Position numbers and translations under genes: made by a program | Shown here: piece by piece, positions 45,465 to 55,540 of the stretch | Numbering within the stretch: position 1 is the first letter of the stretch | How the letters are laid out: each line of letters starts with the position of its first letter | Source of the DNA: Gimesia sp. | GTDB lineage: Bacteria; Planctomycetota; Planctomycetia; Planctomycetales; Planctomycetaceae | Assembly: GCF_040219335.1 (NCBI RefSeq) | Contig: NZ_JAVJSQ010000031.1 | Span: 124,001 to 188,000, forward strand | Reading direction: 5' to 3' | Length of the DNA stretch: 64,000 nucleotides | The notes under the pieces: generated by a model | What the model was told of the DNA's origin: nothing | Seen by the model: only the letters and a program-made list of their open reading frames with translations | Databases searched by the model: none

Positions 45465-45849
45465 AAGATTGCTCCTCATTTTAATACTTACCAGGTAAAA
45501 CCTAGTCTGGATTTTCCGGTAAGCTGCGAAATACTGTGATCTGCAACGGTTAATTCTGTGAATTGCTGCGCAAGATGCCTGCTGTTCCGATCAGAGGGAT
45601 CGTGGGAGAAATGCAGCACAATCGATTTATGCAGGATGCTGGGGAGTCAATCTCGGCCCGAAATATTCCTGTCATAAACTGGATCGGCGGTTTCTGCCGC
45701 CTTCTTTGGCTTATGCAGCATTTCTCGTTATATTACAGGTATCCGGGTCGTAAGTATTCTGCCTGTCATGCAGCAGACAACAGGAGGCGTTGCCTGCAGA
45801 AGAACCGATTCCCGATTTTTCACACTCACTAATGAAAGACAACCAAGTT
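45465..45849. other. divergent intergenic region before gpsA
   Basis: About 385 bases between the divergent small hypothetical gene and gpsA. A plus-strand frame (45563-45832) overlaps the gpsA start region in another phase and is judged non-coding. No clear promoter pair was found. Confidence 0.35.
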
Positions 45850-46845
45850 ATGACAACCAAAGTGGCAATTCTGGGTGGGGGCGGGATGGCGACCGCCTGT
45901 GCATCATTGCTCACAGAAAGCCCGGAGACAGCCGTCTCCATGTGGGTCCGTAAGCCGGAAGTTGCTGAAGATATTCACGTCCACCGGGAAAACCGCAGAC
46001 TGCTGCCGGGAGTCAAGCTGCCTGAAGCAGTGCATGTGACCTCAGACGTTGATGCAGCGGTGAAAGATGCCGATTTCCTGGTCATCGCAATACCCACCGA
46101 ATTTGTCAGGCAGGCACTGACCACACTGAAGCCACACCTCAAAGGGGAAACGCCGGTCGTCAGTGTGATCAAGGGGATTGAGAGAGAGACTTTTTATCGT
46201 CCCAGCGAGATCATTACCGATGTACTGGGACCGCGGCCCGTTGTGGCACTGGGAGGACCCAGCCATGCGGAAGAAATCGCCCGTCGGCTGCCGGCCAGTG
46301 TGGTGGCTGCCAGCGGGGAGCTCGATCTCGCTCGCGAGACGCAACAGCTCTTCAGTACAGATCGCTTCCGGGTGTATACGAATCTGGACATCATTGGGGT
46401 CGAACTGGCGGGGGCTCTTAAAAATGTAATCGCGATTGCAGCCGGGATCTGTGATGGGGGCAAATATGGCGACAACGCCAAATCGGCCATTATGACACGC
46501 GGACTGGTAGAAATGACCCTGTTCGGAGCCTCCTTTGGTGCTGAACCGTCCACGTTTTCAGGCCTGGCTGGTGTTGGCGACCTGATCACCACCTGTATGA
46601 GTCCCTTCGGTCGCAACCGGAGTCTGGGAGAACGGCTCGGCCGCGGCGAGACGCTGCAAGAGATTCTCAGCAGCATGGAAGCGGTCGCGGAGGGTGTCAA
46701 CACAACTCGCAGCGTTTATAATCTGGCAGAACAGAGAGGGCTGGAAATGCCCATCACAACCGAGATCTATCGGGTGCTGTTTGAAGGCAAGTCACCCGAA
46801 GATGCCACCCAGACCCTGATGACACGCCCCCCACGTGAGGAATAA
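45850..46845 (+). CDS. gpsA: glycerol-3-phosphate dehydrogenase [NAD(P)+]
   Basis: Reduces dihydroxyacetone phosphate to sn-glycerol-3-phosphate, the backbone of phospholipids (331 aa). The Rossmann motif is ILGGGGMATACA near the N-terminus, GGPSHAEEIARR follows, and the catalytic Lys is in VELAGALKNVIAIAAG. C-terminal SGLAGVGDLITTC and the Arg in GRNRSLGERLG match the substrate site. The ATG at 45850 (MTTKVAILG) is the family-like start; in-frame ATG 45832 is possible. It may supply the phospholipid operon at 60.8-63.5 kb (inference). Confidence 0.95.
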   Translation: MTTKVAILGGGGMATACASLLTESPETAVSMWVRKPEVAEDIHVHRENRRLLPGVKLPEAVHVTSDVDAAVKDADFLVIAIPTEFVRQALTTLKPHLKGETPVVSVIKGIERETFYRPSEIITDVLGPRPVVALGGPSHAEEIARRLPASVVAASGELDLARETQQLFSTDRFRVYTNLDIIGVELAGALKNVIAIAAGICDGGKYGDNAKSAIMTRGLVEMTLFGASFGAEPSTFSGLAGVGDLITTCMSPFGRNRSLGERLGRGETLQEILSSMEAVAEGVNTTRSVYNLAEQRGLEMPITTEIYRVLFEGKSPEDATQTLMTRPPREE

Positions 46846-46906
46846 TTAACCAACTGACATTCCAGGTAGCGCGCTAATACCTTCACCCCCTTTTGGAGTT
46901 TGTTTG

Positions 46907-48199
46907 ATGCGATTCACACCCTTGTTGTTACTTACCGTCTGCTGCGGTTTGTTTTTATCGACCGCAGAGACTCAAGCGGAGACCTGGCCTCAGTTTCGTG
47001 GTGCTGATGGCAGCGGAGTCTCTTCCGAAACGAATCTTCCCACAAAGTGGTCGGCTCAGGAGGGTATGCTCTGGTCTGTCGATCTCCCCGGTCGTGCGAA
47101 CTCTTCTCCGGCGATCACAGTGAAACGGGTCGACCTGACGACCAAAACTCCCGATAACGGTCTCTGGATTCTCTCCTTCGACCGAAAGACAGGTCAGCAG
47201 CTGCTGAAAGTCAAAGTCGGCACCGGGGAACTCGCCGCACCGGGTCCCCGCAATCTCTGGGAACATCGTCACAATGCAGCGACACCCACCCCGATGTCCG
47301 ATGAAGAAAACATCTGGGCATTCTTTGGTTCCGGGTTGCTGGTCTGCGTCGATGCCGCCTCCGGGGGAATCGTCTGGCAGAAGGACATGGTCAAGGACTA
47401 CGGTGCGTATGACATCACCTTCGGCATGGGTTCTACTCCCCGCCTGTGGAACAACCTGCTGATCGTCACCTGCATGACCAAAGGCCCCTCGTATGTCGTT
47501 GCTTTCGATAAAGAAACCGGTAAAGAGGTCTGGAAAGCCAACCGCAAACTTCCTGCAGAGAAAGACGGTGCAGACGCTTACTCGACACCGACCATTTTTC
47601 AGCGTGGCGATCAGACGGAACTGCTGGTTTCCGGTTCCGATCATGTGAATGCCTATGATCCCGCGACGGGCAAACAACTATGGATTGCTGGCGGCCTGGA
47701 TATTCCGAGCCCCTTCGGCCGAATCATCGCGGCACCGGTTGCGAACAAAGAGATGATCATCGCGACTTCCGGGAACCCCGGTGGAGGCGGTCTAGGTTAC
47801 ATCAAAGCTTTCAAGCAGGGTGGCACCGGCGACATCACGAAGTCTGGCCTGATCTGGAAGTTTGATACAGCTACCCCCGATGCATCCACGCCCCTGATCA
47901 TGAATGACAAACTGTATATGGTCAGCCAGAATGGTGTGGCGACCTGCCTGAACCTCAGCGATGGGAAACCCGTCTGGAAAAAGCGGGTGAACGGTCAGTA
48001 CTTCTCGGCTCTGGTTGGTGGAGACAACAAGGTCTACTTCCTGAGCATTGAAGGGTTGTGCACGGTCATCGATGCTAAGACGGGAGAGGTGATTGCCGAG
48101 AACCAGTTGCCCGGCACTTTCTATTCAACTCCCGCCATCAGTGACGGAATCATTTACCTGCGTTCGTTTGATAAGCTGTACGCCATCAAAGGTAAATAA
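46907..48199 (+). CDS. secreted PQQ-like beta-propeller repeat protein
   Basis: A 430-aa exported protein with a signal peptide (about 1-24) and a beta-propeller made of repeated blades with the Trp-containing pattern AxDxxTGxxxWxxxx (for example VDAASGGIVWQKDM, FDKETGKEVWKAN, YDPATGKQLWIAGG, LNLSDGKPVWKKR). It resembles PQQ-binding dehydrogenases and BamB, but no cofactor-site residues could be confirmed, so it is probably a non-enzymatic or redox-independent propeller. The ATG at 46907 has GGAG eight bases upstream. A strong terminator follows. Confidence 0.88.
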   Translation: MRFTPLLLLTVCCGLFLSTAETQAETWPQFRGADGSGVSSETNLPTKWSAQEGMLWSVDLPGRANSSPAITVKRVDLTTKTPDNGLWILSFDRKTGQQLLKVKVGTGELAAPGPRNLWEHRHNAATPTPMSDEENIWAFFGSGLLVCVDAASGGIVWQKDMVKDYGAYDITFGMGSTPRLWNNLLIVTCMTKGPSYVVAFDKETGKEVWKANRKLPAEKDGADAYSTPTIFQRGDQTELLVSGSDHVNAYDPATGKQLWIAGGLDIPSPFGRIIAAPVANKEMIIATSGNPGGGGLGYIKAFKQGGTGDITKSGLIWKFDTATPDASTPLIMNDKLYMVSQNGVATCLNLSDGKPVWKKRVNGQYFSALVGGDNKVYFLSIEGLCTVIDAKTGEVIAENQLPGTFYSTPAISDGIIYLRSFDKLYAIKGK

Positions 48200-48220
48200 A
48201 TCTTTTCAGCAGTACGCAAA

Positions 48221-48264
48221 ACAGCCCTCCCGGCGTGATCCGCCTGGAGGGCTGTTTTCTTTTG
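48221..48264 (+). terminator. Rho-independent terminator of the propeller gene
   Basis: A perfect 10-bp stem, ACAGCCCTCC with GGAGGGCTGT (48221-48230 and 48246-48255), has a GGCG/CGCC inner stem and is followed by TTTTCTTTT. The left side (GCAAAACAG) would also give a weak minus-strand terminator for the convergent DUF1501 gene. Confidence 0.85.
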
Positions 48265-48307
48265 GTCTGCGCATTACCGCTGCCGCGTCACCGCGAGTTA
48301 CCTGAGA

Positions 48308-49735
48308 TCAGGCACGCCCCGCCAGTTCCGGAATCGCCTGGCCATGCATGACGATCGGCGTAGGACGACCGGAGAAATCGGGCAGGAAGGTATTCGCATA
48401 ATCGATACCGAGGTGTGAATAGATGGTCGCCAGGAAATCGTGAGGTCTGACGGCGCGGGCAATTGGTCCTTCCCCTTTGGCATCAGTGGCACCAATGATC
48501 TGGCCAGTCTGAATATTTCCGCCGGCAAAGAGCATTGAATTCGCGTTGGGCCAGTGATCGCGACCGGGTTGTGTCGTACCCGCACTGCCACTGCCGATGC
48601 CGCCCCCGGTACTTTTCGAGTAGGAGATGCGGGGGGTTCGTCCGAATTCTCCCCCGACAATCACGAGCACCCGTTTATCGAGTCCACGAGCATAGATGTC
48701 TTCAATCAGAGCGGTCACCGCCTGGTCGAAGAATGGTGCGCGATACTTGATCGCATCGAACACGTGGTGATTGACCGCATGGTCGTCCCAGTTGGAAACG
48801 CGTCCACACAGAGGCCCGGAAAGCTCGGTTGTAATAATTTCCACGCCCGCTTCTACCAGGCGACGCGCCATCAGACACTGTTGTCCCCATTGATGCATTC
48901 CGTACCGGTCACGAATGTGCTGAGGTTCCTGTGTCAGATCGAATGCCTCAGCCGCCTGTTTGCTGGTCAGCAGATTCGTTGCCTGGGCTTCGAACTGATC
49001 CATGGCCTGCATGGCCCCTTCCAGGTCGAGGTCTCGACGCAGCTGGTCAAACTGCTGCCGCAGACTGATTCGCTTCGCCAGTCGTTCCGACTGCCGGGCA
49101 TCTGACAGACCAATGTTGGGGACCTTGAAATCAGGTTTGCTGGGATCCCCCTGAATCTGGAATGGTCCGGCTCCAGGTCCCAGGTAGGTGGGGCCGGCAA
49201 TCTGGAAGCTGTCGTAGTTTGTTATCGCATTCACGCCCACATAGTTGGGCAGTACTTTATTCGGATCCCGGCGGAGAAAGTTGGCGACCGACATCCAGTC
49301 GGGCAGCTTGGGTTTGCGTTTATCGACGCGATCGGGATCGCCTCCCAGAACCTGTAACGATCCAGCAGGATGACCGCCGCCGGTATGGGTGATGGACCGC
49401 AGGACGGTGAATTTGTCGGAGATTTGTGCGCAACGGGGGAGTAGTTCGCTCAGATACAAGCCTTCGGTTTTTGTCGCGATCGGAGAATAAGGACCACGAT
49501 AATCGGAGGGGGCTTCCGGCTTGGGATCGAATGTATCCAGATGACTCACACCACCGCGGCACCAGACCAGAATGATGGCAGTTCGTTCTTTATTACCGGC
49601 CGGTGCTTCAGCATTGGCTGCCTGAGCCGCCTGTAACTGGTAGAGTGCCGGCAGCGACAGGCCTCCCAGCCCCAGCTTGAGAAACTCACGTCGTGAACCT
49701 GTTTCGGCCTGCTTTAGCGAGGATTTCTGCTTCAT
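48308..49735 (-). CDS. DUF1501 family exported protein (second copy)
   Basis: A 475-aa DUF1501 protein with a Tat-like leader (SRREFLKLGLGGLSLPALYQ). Family blocks: VWCRGGVSHLDTFDPKPEAP, GGHPAGSLQVLGGDPDRV, and GEFGRTPRISYSKS...GRDHWPN. It is only moderately similar to the copy at 12797-14140 and carries an extra inserted loop (about residues 225-280). There is no DUF1549/1553 partner nearby. The start at 49735 is the last ATG before the Tat motif; ATG 49747 is possible. It converges with the propeller gene. Confidence 0.85.
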   Translation of the reverse strand: MKQKSSLKQAETGSRREFLKLGLGGLSLPALYQLQAAQAANAEAPAGNKERTAIILVWCRGGVSHLDTFDPKPEAPSDYRGPYSPIATKTEGLYLSELLPRCAQISDKFTVLRSITHTGGGHPAGSLQVLGGDPDRVDKRKPKLPDWMSVANFLRRDPNKVLPNYVGVNAITNYDSFQIAGPTYLGPGAGPFQIQGDPSKPDFKVPNIGLSDARQSERLAKRISLRQQFDQLRRDLDLEGAMQAMDQFEAQATNLLTSKQAAEAFDLTQEPQHIRDRYGMHQWGQQCLMARRLVEAGVEIITTELSGPLCGRVSNWDDHAVNHHVFDAIKYRAPFFDQAVTALIEDIYARGLDKRVLVIVGGEFGRTPRISYSKSTGGGIGSGSAGTTQPGRDHWPNANSMLFAGGNIQTGQIIGATDAKGEGPIARAVRPHDFLATIYSHLGIDYANTFLPDFSGRPTPIVMHGQAIPELAGRA

Positions 49736-49920
49736 TCCCGATACCATTAAAATGGAGTCTGATCTACTTGTGAGAGGGAGCACGCACTTCAAATCAGAGA
49801 TCTGTTATGAGTAGTATACCACGCATCCTCCCGAAATGTCTAACTATTCAGGTATCGGCTGTTGAAACCTGGTTTCTAAAACAGGACAAAGTCCCCCGAT
49901 TCAGAAGTTGTTATGGGGAA

Positions 49921-49956
49921 ACAAAAAAATAAGCCGCGTCAGCATACCAACGCGGC
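49921..49956 (-). terminator. Rho-independent terminator of the metal-efflux operon
   Basis: On the minus strand the stem GCCGCGT...ACGCGGC (49933-49939 and 49950-49956) is followed by TTATTTTTTT. It ends the four-gene operon about 30 bases beyond the last stop codon. Confidence 0.85.
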
Positions 49957-49984
49957 GTCACTTGTTCAGTTTTCATGATTCCGA

Positions 49985-50548
49985 TCAATGAGCGTGTTTT
50001 TCGCCATGCTCATGTTCGTGATCGTGGTCATGATCGTGAGCGGTGATTTCTCCCGTGTACGATTTGCCGTCGATCTCAAGAACCAGACGGGCCTTGGTAT
50101 CTTTCTCATGCAGCAGATCACCAAGGGCCTTCTCTTTCAGAACGAACCGTGACGATTCCCCCTGGGGATCGGATTCTTCAGGTGCAGCGGTCAGTGTGAA
50201 CTGTGACCCTTTGCCGTCATGCTTGACGTTCACGAGAATGCTTTCCGCTTTAATCGGAACATTCTTTTTCGCGGCACCATCCAGAATATAGACCGTGATC
50301 GCACCGCTTTTTTCGTCGTGAACCAGTTCGCCATGATAGGCTTCCTTTCCGAGTTCGATCAACGAGCCATGGTGGGGGCCTTCGGAAGGATGTTCGTGCC
50401 CATGATCGTGATCATCCATTTCTTTATCTTCATGCGCTGTTTCGTCGAATGTCTTGGTGTTCTGATCACTCTGATTCTGGCATCCCAACAGAGCCAGTCC
50501 GAGTCCACAGCACAATACAGTCAGCCAGTTCGCTTTGCGAAATTTCAT
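49985..50548 (-). CDS. histidine-rich metal-binding lipoprotein, end of efflux operon
   Basis: A 187-aa protein with a lipoprotein signal peptide (LALLGC lipobox) and two His/Asp-rich clusters: DDHDHGHEHPSEGPHH near residues 45-60 and a C-terminal HDHDHDHEHEHGEKHAH. The middle is a small beta domain. It is likely to bind Zn2+, Co2+ or Ni2+ in the periplasm and hand them to, or buffer them from, the RND pump encoded immediately upstream (68-base gap). The position where an outer-membrane channel gene would be expected is taken by this protein instead. Confidence 0.75.
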   Translation of the reverse strand: MKFRKANWLTVLCCGLGLALLGCQNQSDQNTKTFDETAHEDKEMDDHDHGHEHPSEGPHHGSLIELGKEAYHGELVHDEKSGAITVYILDGAAKKNVPIKAESILVNVKHDGKGSQFTLTAAPEESDPQGESSRFVLKEKALGDLLHEKDTKARLVLEIDGKSYTGEITAHDHDHDHEHEHGEKHAH

Positions 50549-50616
50549 TTTACAATCCTTTTCAGTTAATTGATTAAGTTACATTTGTCAGTTTTGTCTC
50601 TCGTTTTATATCGTTT

Positions 50617-53600
50617 TTAATGCGCGGTGGAAGCCGCCTGTTCTTCGCTTTCTTCCAGCAGGGGGATTTCTTCCGTCCCCCGTTCGACAATCCGTGCGCC
50701 TGCCTCGCGTCCAAAACTCCAGAACAGAGCAGGACGGATGAAGAACTCCAGAATCGTACTGCTGAGCAGTCCACCGATGATCACCGTCGCGACCGGGTAC
50801 AGAATTTCTTTACCTGCTTCTCCCTGTGCCATCGCCAGGGGAACCAGACCGATGCCCGAGGTTAACGCCGTCATCAGCACGGGTGCCAGGCGTTCCTGAC
50901 CTGCCCGAATAATCATTTCGCGTGTCCAGCTTTCGCCTTCGTATTTCACCAGGTGCAGATAATGGTTGAGCAGCAGAATTCCGTTACGAGAGGCAATCCC
51001 GCCCAATGAAATAAAGCCGACCATGGCTGCGATGGTCAGAGTCTGTCCCGTAATGACCAGCGCGATCACCGAACCGATGAAGGCCATCGGCAGTGCCGCC
51101 ATTACCTGCAACGAGAAATTAACGGAATGGAACATCGTAAACAGCACCAGGAAGACACCCAGCATCGAAACCACAAACAGAATCGCAATCAATCGAGAGG
51201 CTGTCTGCTGATTCTCAAACTGCCCGCTGTATTCCACAAAGTAGCCTGCGGGCAGTTTCTCAATAATCGGCTTCTGTTTCGCCTGGATGTCCTGCACCAC
51301 GTCGACCAGGCCACGACCGGACACGTTACATTGCACGATGATCCGCTTCTGAACCTTTTCCCTGTTGATCGTATTGGGCCCGGACGATTCCGTAATCTCA
51401 GCGACCGAGGACAGAGGCGTTGTACCGCCGTCAGGCAAATTGATCGAAAGTCGTTTCAACGTCTCCCGGTCTTCGCGGTACTGTTCGTCCATGCGGATCA
51501 ACAGATCAAAGGTCCGTTGCCCCTGCAATACCTGGGAAACCACCATCCCGTTCATGGCGGTCTGCACATATTCATTCACATACGCGGGCGTCAGTCCATA
51601 CAGTTTCAACTTATCCCGGTTGAGTTTGATCTGCAGTTGCGGAATCTCCACCTGAGGCTCAACCAGTACGTCAGTCACACCAGGTACCGAACGCATCGCA
51701 GTTCCCAATTTTTGAGCAGTCGTCCGCAGAATGGTCAGATCCTCGCCATAAATTTTAATCCCAACCTGGGCTTTGACGCCGGAGATCATATGGGAGATCA
51801 GGTGCGCCAGTGGTTGTTCCACGGAGATCACAATACCGGGAATCGACTCCATCGAATGCCGGATCTCTTCCAGCACTGCTTCACGTCCTCTGCCTGATTC
51901 CGGATCAAACGAGATAATGTATTCCGAGACATTCACCCCTTCGGCATGTTCGTCGAGTTCCGCCCGGCCGGTGCGACGGGAAAACGCAGCCACACCTTTG
52001 ATCTTCTTTAACTGATCCATCACCGTTCTGGCGATTTCATTCGATTTCTTCAGAGAGGTTCCAGGAGGTAGAACCACATTCAATTGCGCGACCCCTTCGT
52101 TAAAGGGGGGCAGGAAATCCTGTTCGAGCTGTATCAGGAACAGCCCTGCGATCAGCACACTGATAATCCCCAGCATCAGCAGAGGTTTCGCAAAACGGAT
52201 ACTGAAACCGATGACCATTCCCGCGCCCCATTTCAGGAGGCGAAGCAGTGGTCCATCTTTGTGAGTGTGCTCACTTTCAGTTTCTTTTTCTGATTTCTGA
52301 ACGGGCGAACCAAATTTCTTACCCAGCAGCCAGTAAGACAGCACGGGAGTCAGCGTCAGAGAAACCAGCAGTGACGACAGGATCGACACGATATATGCCA
52401 CACCCAGGGGTGTAAACAGGCGACCTTCCATCCCGGACAACGCGAATAGCGGCAAGAATACCAGCACAACAATCACGGTTCCAAAGACAATGGAATTCCG
52501 GATTTCACAGCTGGCCTGAAAGACGACCAGCAATGTCGGCTTGGGGTTCTCGCGATAGCGGTTCTCCTGTAAGCGGCGGAAAATATTTTCTACATCCACA
52601 ATCGCGTCATCCACGAGTTCACCGATGGCCACCGCCAGGCCTCCCAGCGTCATCGTATTGATTGATAATCCGAAGACAGCGAAAATAATCGCCGTGATCG
52701 CAATCGATAAGGGAATCGCTGTGAGGGTAATAAACGTCGTGCGGAAGTTCATCAGGAACAGGAACAGAATAATCACCACCAGAATGCCCCCGTCCCGCAG
52801 GGCTTCGATCACATTCTCAATGGAACGGTCGATGAATGATTTCTGCGAGTAGAGTTCAGGCTGAATTCGAATGTCTTTGGGAAGCGAAGGTTTGAGCTCT
52901 TCCAGCGCCTGGAGCACATCGTTGGTCACCCGTCGTGTGTCGGCATTGGGTTGTTTATTGACGGTCAGTACCACCGCCGGACCGCCGGCAAAGGTGCCGT
53001 CTGCCTGCTTGATGAATGCGGAACTGTCTCCCCGCTTCACCTGGGCACCTTCGGTTACCCGGGCCACCTGGGACAGAACAATCGGGCGTCCTTCCTGGCG
53101 GGTCACGACGACTTTCTTCAGATCGTCCAGCGTCTGGATCCGCCCCAGTGCCCGTACCAGAAATTCGTTGGGCCCCTGTTCATCCAGGTAGCCCCCGGTC
53201 GTATTCAGATTACTCTGCTGGCAGGCCTCCCGCACCTCGTGCAGTGTAATCCCATATTTGATCAATGCCTCCGGATTGACGAGGACCTGGAACTGTTTGC
53301 GTCCGCCCCCCATCGTAAACACCTGGGAGACACCGGGAATGGTCAACAATCGCTGACGAACCACCCAGTCCGCCAGGGTCCGGACTTCCAGGGGCGAAGT
53401 TTCATCGTCTTCACTCCACATCCCGAGCATCATGATCTGCCCCATGATGGATGAGATCGGCGCCAACTGTGGTTTGATGCCTTCAGGTAGACGATCGGTG
53501 ACCAGTTGCAGACGTTCGTTGACGACCTGCCGGTCGTTGTAGATATCGGTGCCCCATTCGAATTCGACATAGATCACGGAGATACCGACGCCGGAGGAAC

Positions 53601-53850
53601 TCCTCACGGCCTGCACACCGGTAGCACCGTTGAGGGTGGTTTCCAGGGGAAAGGTTATCAGTGATTCAACTTCTTCGGGCGCCATGCCGGGTGCTTCCGT
53701 CATCACCACCACCCGCGGGCGGTTGAGATTGGGAAACACATCGATGGCCATATTCAGTGCCTGCCATGTTCCGAATCCGATCAGGAACAGGGAGAAGGCC
53801 AGCGTCAGGTGCCGCTGTTTCAGTGAAAAACGTATAATTGCATTGAGCAT
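50617..53850 (-). CDS. heavy-metal efflux RND pump (CzcA/CusA family)
   Basis: A 1077-aa inner-membrane RND proton-antiport pump of the HME class, with 12 membrane helices in the 1+5+1+5 pattern and large periplasmic loops. TM4 (about residues 405-425) carries AIGELVDDAIVDVEN; the double Asp differs from the DGA and DAA motifs of the Zn/Co (CzcA) and Cu/Ag (CusA) subclasses and is closer to the group that includes nickel exporters, so the metal is uncertain. It follows the adaptor gene by 68 bases, and the His-rich lipoprotein gene follows it by 68 bases. No CzcC/TolC-type gene is present in the window. Confidence 0.92.
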   Translation of the reverse strand: MLNAIIRFSLKQRHLTLAFSLFLIGFGTWQALNMAIDVFPNLNRPRVVVMTEAPGMAPEEVESLITFPLETTLNGATGVQAVRSSSGVGISVIYVEFEWGTDIYNDRQVVNERLQLVTDRLPEGIKPQLAPISSIMGQIMMLGMWSEDDETSPLEVRTLADWVVRQRLLTIPGVSQVFTMGGGRKQFQVLVNPEALIKYGITLHEVREACQQSNLNTTGGYLDEQGPNEFLVRALGRIQTLDDLKKVVVTRQEGRPIVLSQVARVTEGAQVKRGDSSAFIKQADGTFAGGPAVVLTVNKQPNADTRRVTNDVLQALEELKPSLPKDIRIQPELYSQKSFIDRSIENVIEALRDGGILVVIILFLFLMNFRTTFITLTAIPLSIAITAIIFAVFGLSINTMTLGGLAVAIGELVDDAIVDVENIFRRLQENRYRENPKPTLLVVFQASCEIRNSIVFGTVIVVLVFLPLFALSGMEGRLFTPLGVAYIVSILSSLLVSLTLTPVLSYWLLGKKFGSPVQKSEKETESEHTHKDGPLLRLLKWGAGMVIGFSIRFAKPLLMLGIISVLIAGLFLIQLEQDFLPPFNEGVAQLNVVLPPGTSLKKSNEIARTVMDQLKKIKGVAAFSRRTGRAELDEHAEGVNVSEYIISFDPESGRGREAVLEEIRHSMESIPGIVISVEQPLAHLISHMISGVKAQVGIKIYGEDLTILRTTAQKLGTAMRSVPGVTDVLVEPQVEIPQLQIKLNRDKLKLYGLTPAYVNEYVQTAMNGMVVSQVLQGQRTFDLLIRMDEQYREDRETLKRLSINLPDGGTTPLSSVAEITESSGPNTINREKVQKRIIVQCNVSGRGLVDVVQDIQAKQKPIIEKLPAGYFVEYSGQFENQQTASRLIAILFVVSMLGVFLVLFTMFHSVNFSLQVMAALPMAFIGSVIALVITGQTLTIAAMVGFISLGGIASRNGILLLNHYLHLVKYEGESWTREMIIRAGQERLAPVLMTALTSGIGLVPLAMAQGEAGKEILYPVATVIIGGLLSSTILEFFIRPALFWSFGREAGARIVERGTEEIPLLEESEEQAASTAH

Positions 53851-53918
53851 TGGATTCTTCCGTACCGGGAGTCACGTTCAAGGGATGCACTAGAGCTTCA
53901 GACTGGTCTGAAAGACGA

Positions 53919-55394
53919 TCAGTGGTTATGTCCCGCGTGGGGATCGACCGCACCACCGGCTTTGTTTTTCAAAGCCATCTGCATCTGATGTGCTCCCGTG
54001 AGTGCAATTTTGTCTCCGGGGAAAATCGCACCGTCGTTCTGAATGACTGCCCAGAGCTGATCCTTATACAGGACGTGCACCGGACGCCGATCAAAGTGAT
54101 CGCCGTTCTCCTGGAAAACAAAACTCTCTGCCCCCTCGGTCGCGATTGCTTCCACGGGCACGACAATCTGCTTCTTCCAGGTCTCCACTGGAATCCGCAA
54201 CTGCATCCTCTGTCCCGGCTTGAAACGCCACGTTATAAAGCGTTCTCCGTCCGAGCGTACGTTTTCATGCTCGATCTTGTTCGGCAGATCGACAAAGACC
54301 GAAAAGATGCGTGCATCGGTTTCGATCTGGTTGTCCAGGTAATCGATCTGCAGGTTTTTAATCAGCTCTTTATTTTTGTTATTGATTTCCTGAATCGCTT
54401 GGACGGACCAGCCATTTTCCAGGCAACGGGTTAATTCATCGGCTTCCTGTTCAAACGCCTGCCCTTTGAGATACAGGTCACTATAGTCGGCCAGCACGCA
54501 CAGCGTATCGCCTGCCTGGACGAAGTCACCTTTGCTGATATTCAGCGACTGCACAATGAAGATGGATTTGTGACGCGCGTTGACAGGTCCCTGTGAATCG
54601 GGTGCGGGTGCTGAGATCCGTTGAATTGCCATGTTCGGCAGTTGGACTTCTCCCGACTGATCGTGCAGCTGAGGGGCATACACCTGATGTTCTTTAATCA
54701 GCCGACGGTTATCACGGATCTGGTCGACCTGACCTTCGGAGAAACCGTGCAGCAGTAGTGCCTCTCGTTGGGCTTTCAGAATTGCTTCCAGTTTTTCTTT
54801 GGCATACTCGCGTTCCAGCAGGACCTTACCGGCGATAACACCTTTATCCGTAATTTCCTTGATCCGGGCGATTTCCTTGTCTTCGACATCGAGTTCACCC
54901 AGGGTCTTCAGGAAGTCAGCCTGGGCCTGCACCAGGTCTTCATGGGTCAGGCGGATCTTGAAGAGTTCCCGACCGGGCTGCACCGCTTCACCTGCAATCA
55001 CATTCACGTTGGTGATAATTCCGGTCATCGGTGCCACGACTTTCACTCGGGTCTTTCCGGGCACCTCTACGACAATCGCAGGAATGGTCAGTGTGCGAGT
55101 GAACGCCTGCAGCTTCACGGGAACGACCTTCTCCCCTGTCAGGCCGATATTCTTGCGTGCCTGGGGAGTCAGTTCCAGAGAGGTCGATTCCTCATGCCCG
55201 GCGTGATCGTGGTCATGATGGTCCTCTTCCGCTCCATGTTCGTCTGTTGCATTTTTTGATTTTCCGTTTTCCGCCATGTCATTCACAGCAGGTAGCCATT
55301 GTTGCTGAGTCTTCCAGGCCAGCAGGCCAACGGGGATCAGGATCAGTAAAAATAAAATCCAGATCCAGTTCTGTTTGAGTTTTGATTGATTCAT
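53919..55394 (-). CDS. efflux RND periplasmic adaptor subunit with His-rich N-terminus
   Basis: A membrane-fusion protein (491 aa) linking the RND pump to the outer membrane. An N-terminal membrane anchor (about 11-27) precedes a His-rich stretch (EEDHHDHDHAGHEE, about 55-70) that probably senses or captures metal. It is followed by the barrel and lipoyl-like parts (VKVVAPMTGIITNVNVIAGE and ISKGDFVQAGDTLCVLADYS), a long coiled-coil hairpin (about 165-230), and a C-terminal VDPHAGHNH. The start is the ATG at 55394, with GAGGA six bases upstream. Confidence 0.9.
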   Translation of the reverse strand: MNQSKLKQNWIWILFLLILIPVGLLAWKTQQQWLPAVNDMAENGKSKNATDEHGAEEDHHDHDHAGHEESTSLELTPQARKNIGLTGEKVVPVKLQAFTRTLTIPAIVVEVPGKTRVKVVAPMTGIITNVNVIAGEAVQPGRELFKIRLTHEDLVQAQADFLKTLGELDVEDKEIARIKEITDKGVIAGKVLLEREYAKEKLEAILKAQREALLLHGFSEGQVDQIRDNRRLIKEHQVYAPQLHDQSGEVQLPNMAIQRISAPAPDSQGPVNARHKSIFIVQSLNISKGDFVQAGDTLCVLADYSDLYLKGQAFEQEADELTRCLENGWSVQAIQEINNKNKELIKNLQIDYLDNQIETDARIFSVFVDLPNKIEHENVRSDGERFITWRFKPGQRMQLRIPVETWKKQIVVPVEAIATEGAESFVFQENGDHFDRRPVHVLYKDQLWAVIQNDGAIFPGDKIALTGAHQMQMALKNKAGGAVDPHAGHNH

Positions 55395-55540
55395 CACAGT
55401 CCTCGACGATGACAGCGCACAGGCTGTCGTGATAAGCGCAAGGGAAGTCGAATAGAACCGGTCTCATGTGAAGGTCCGCTGACAGTTTGAACAATCAGTG
55501 TCAGCGTGAGGCCGGAGCGACAAGAGGTACTGCGGAGTGG

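Noticed and set aside
45563-45832. 89-codon plus-strand frame upstream of gpsA
   Set aside because: It lies just ahead of the gpsA start in another phase and has no ribosome site or recognisable product.
51127-51897. 256-codon plus-strand open frame inside the efflux pump gene
   Set aside because: It is opposite a 1077-residue pump gene with intact family motifs, and its product is a low-complexity shadow.
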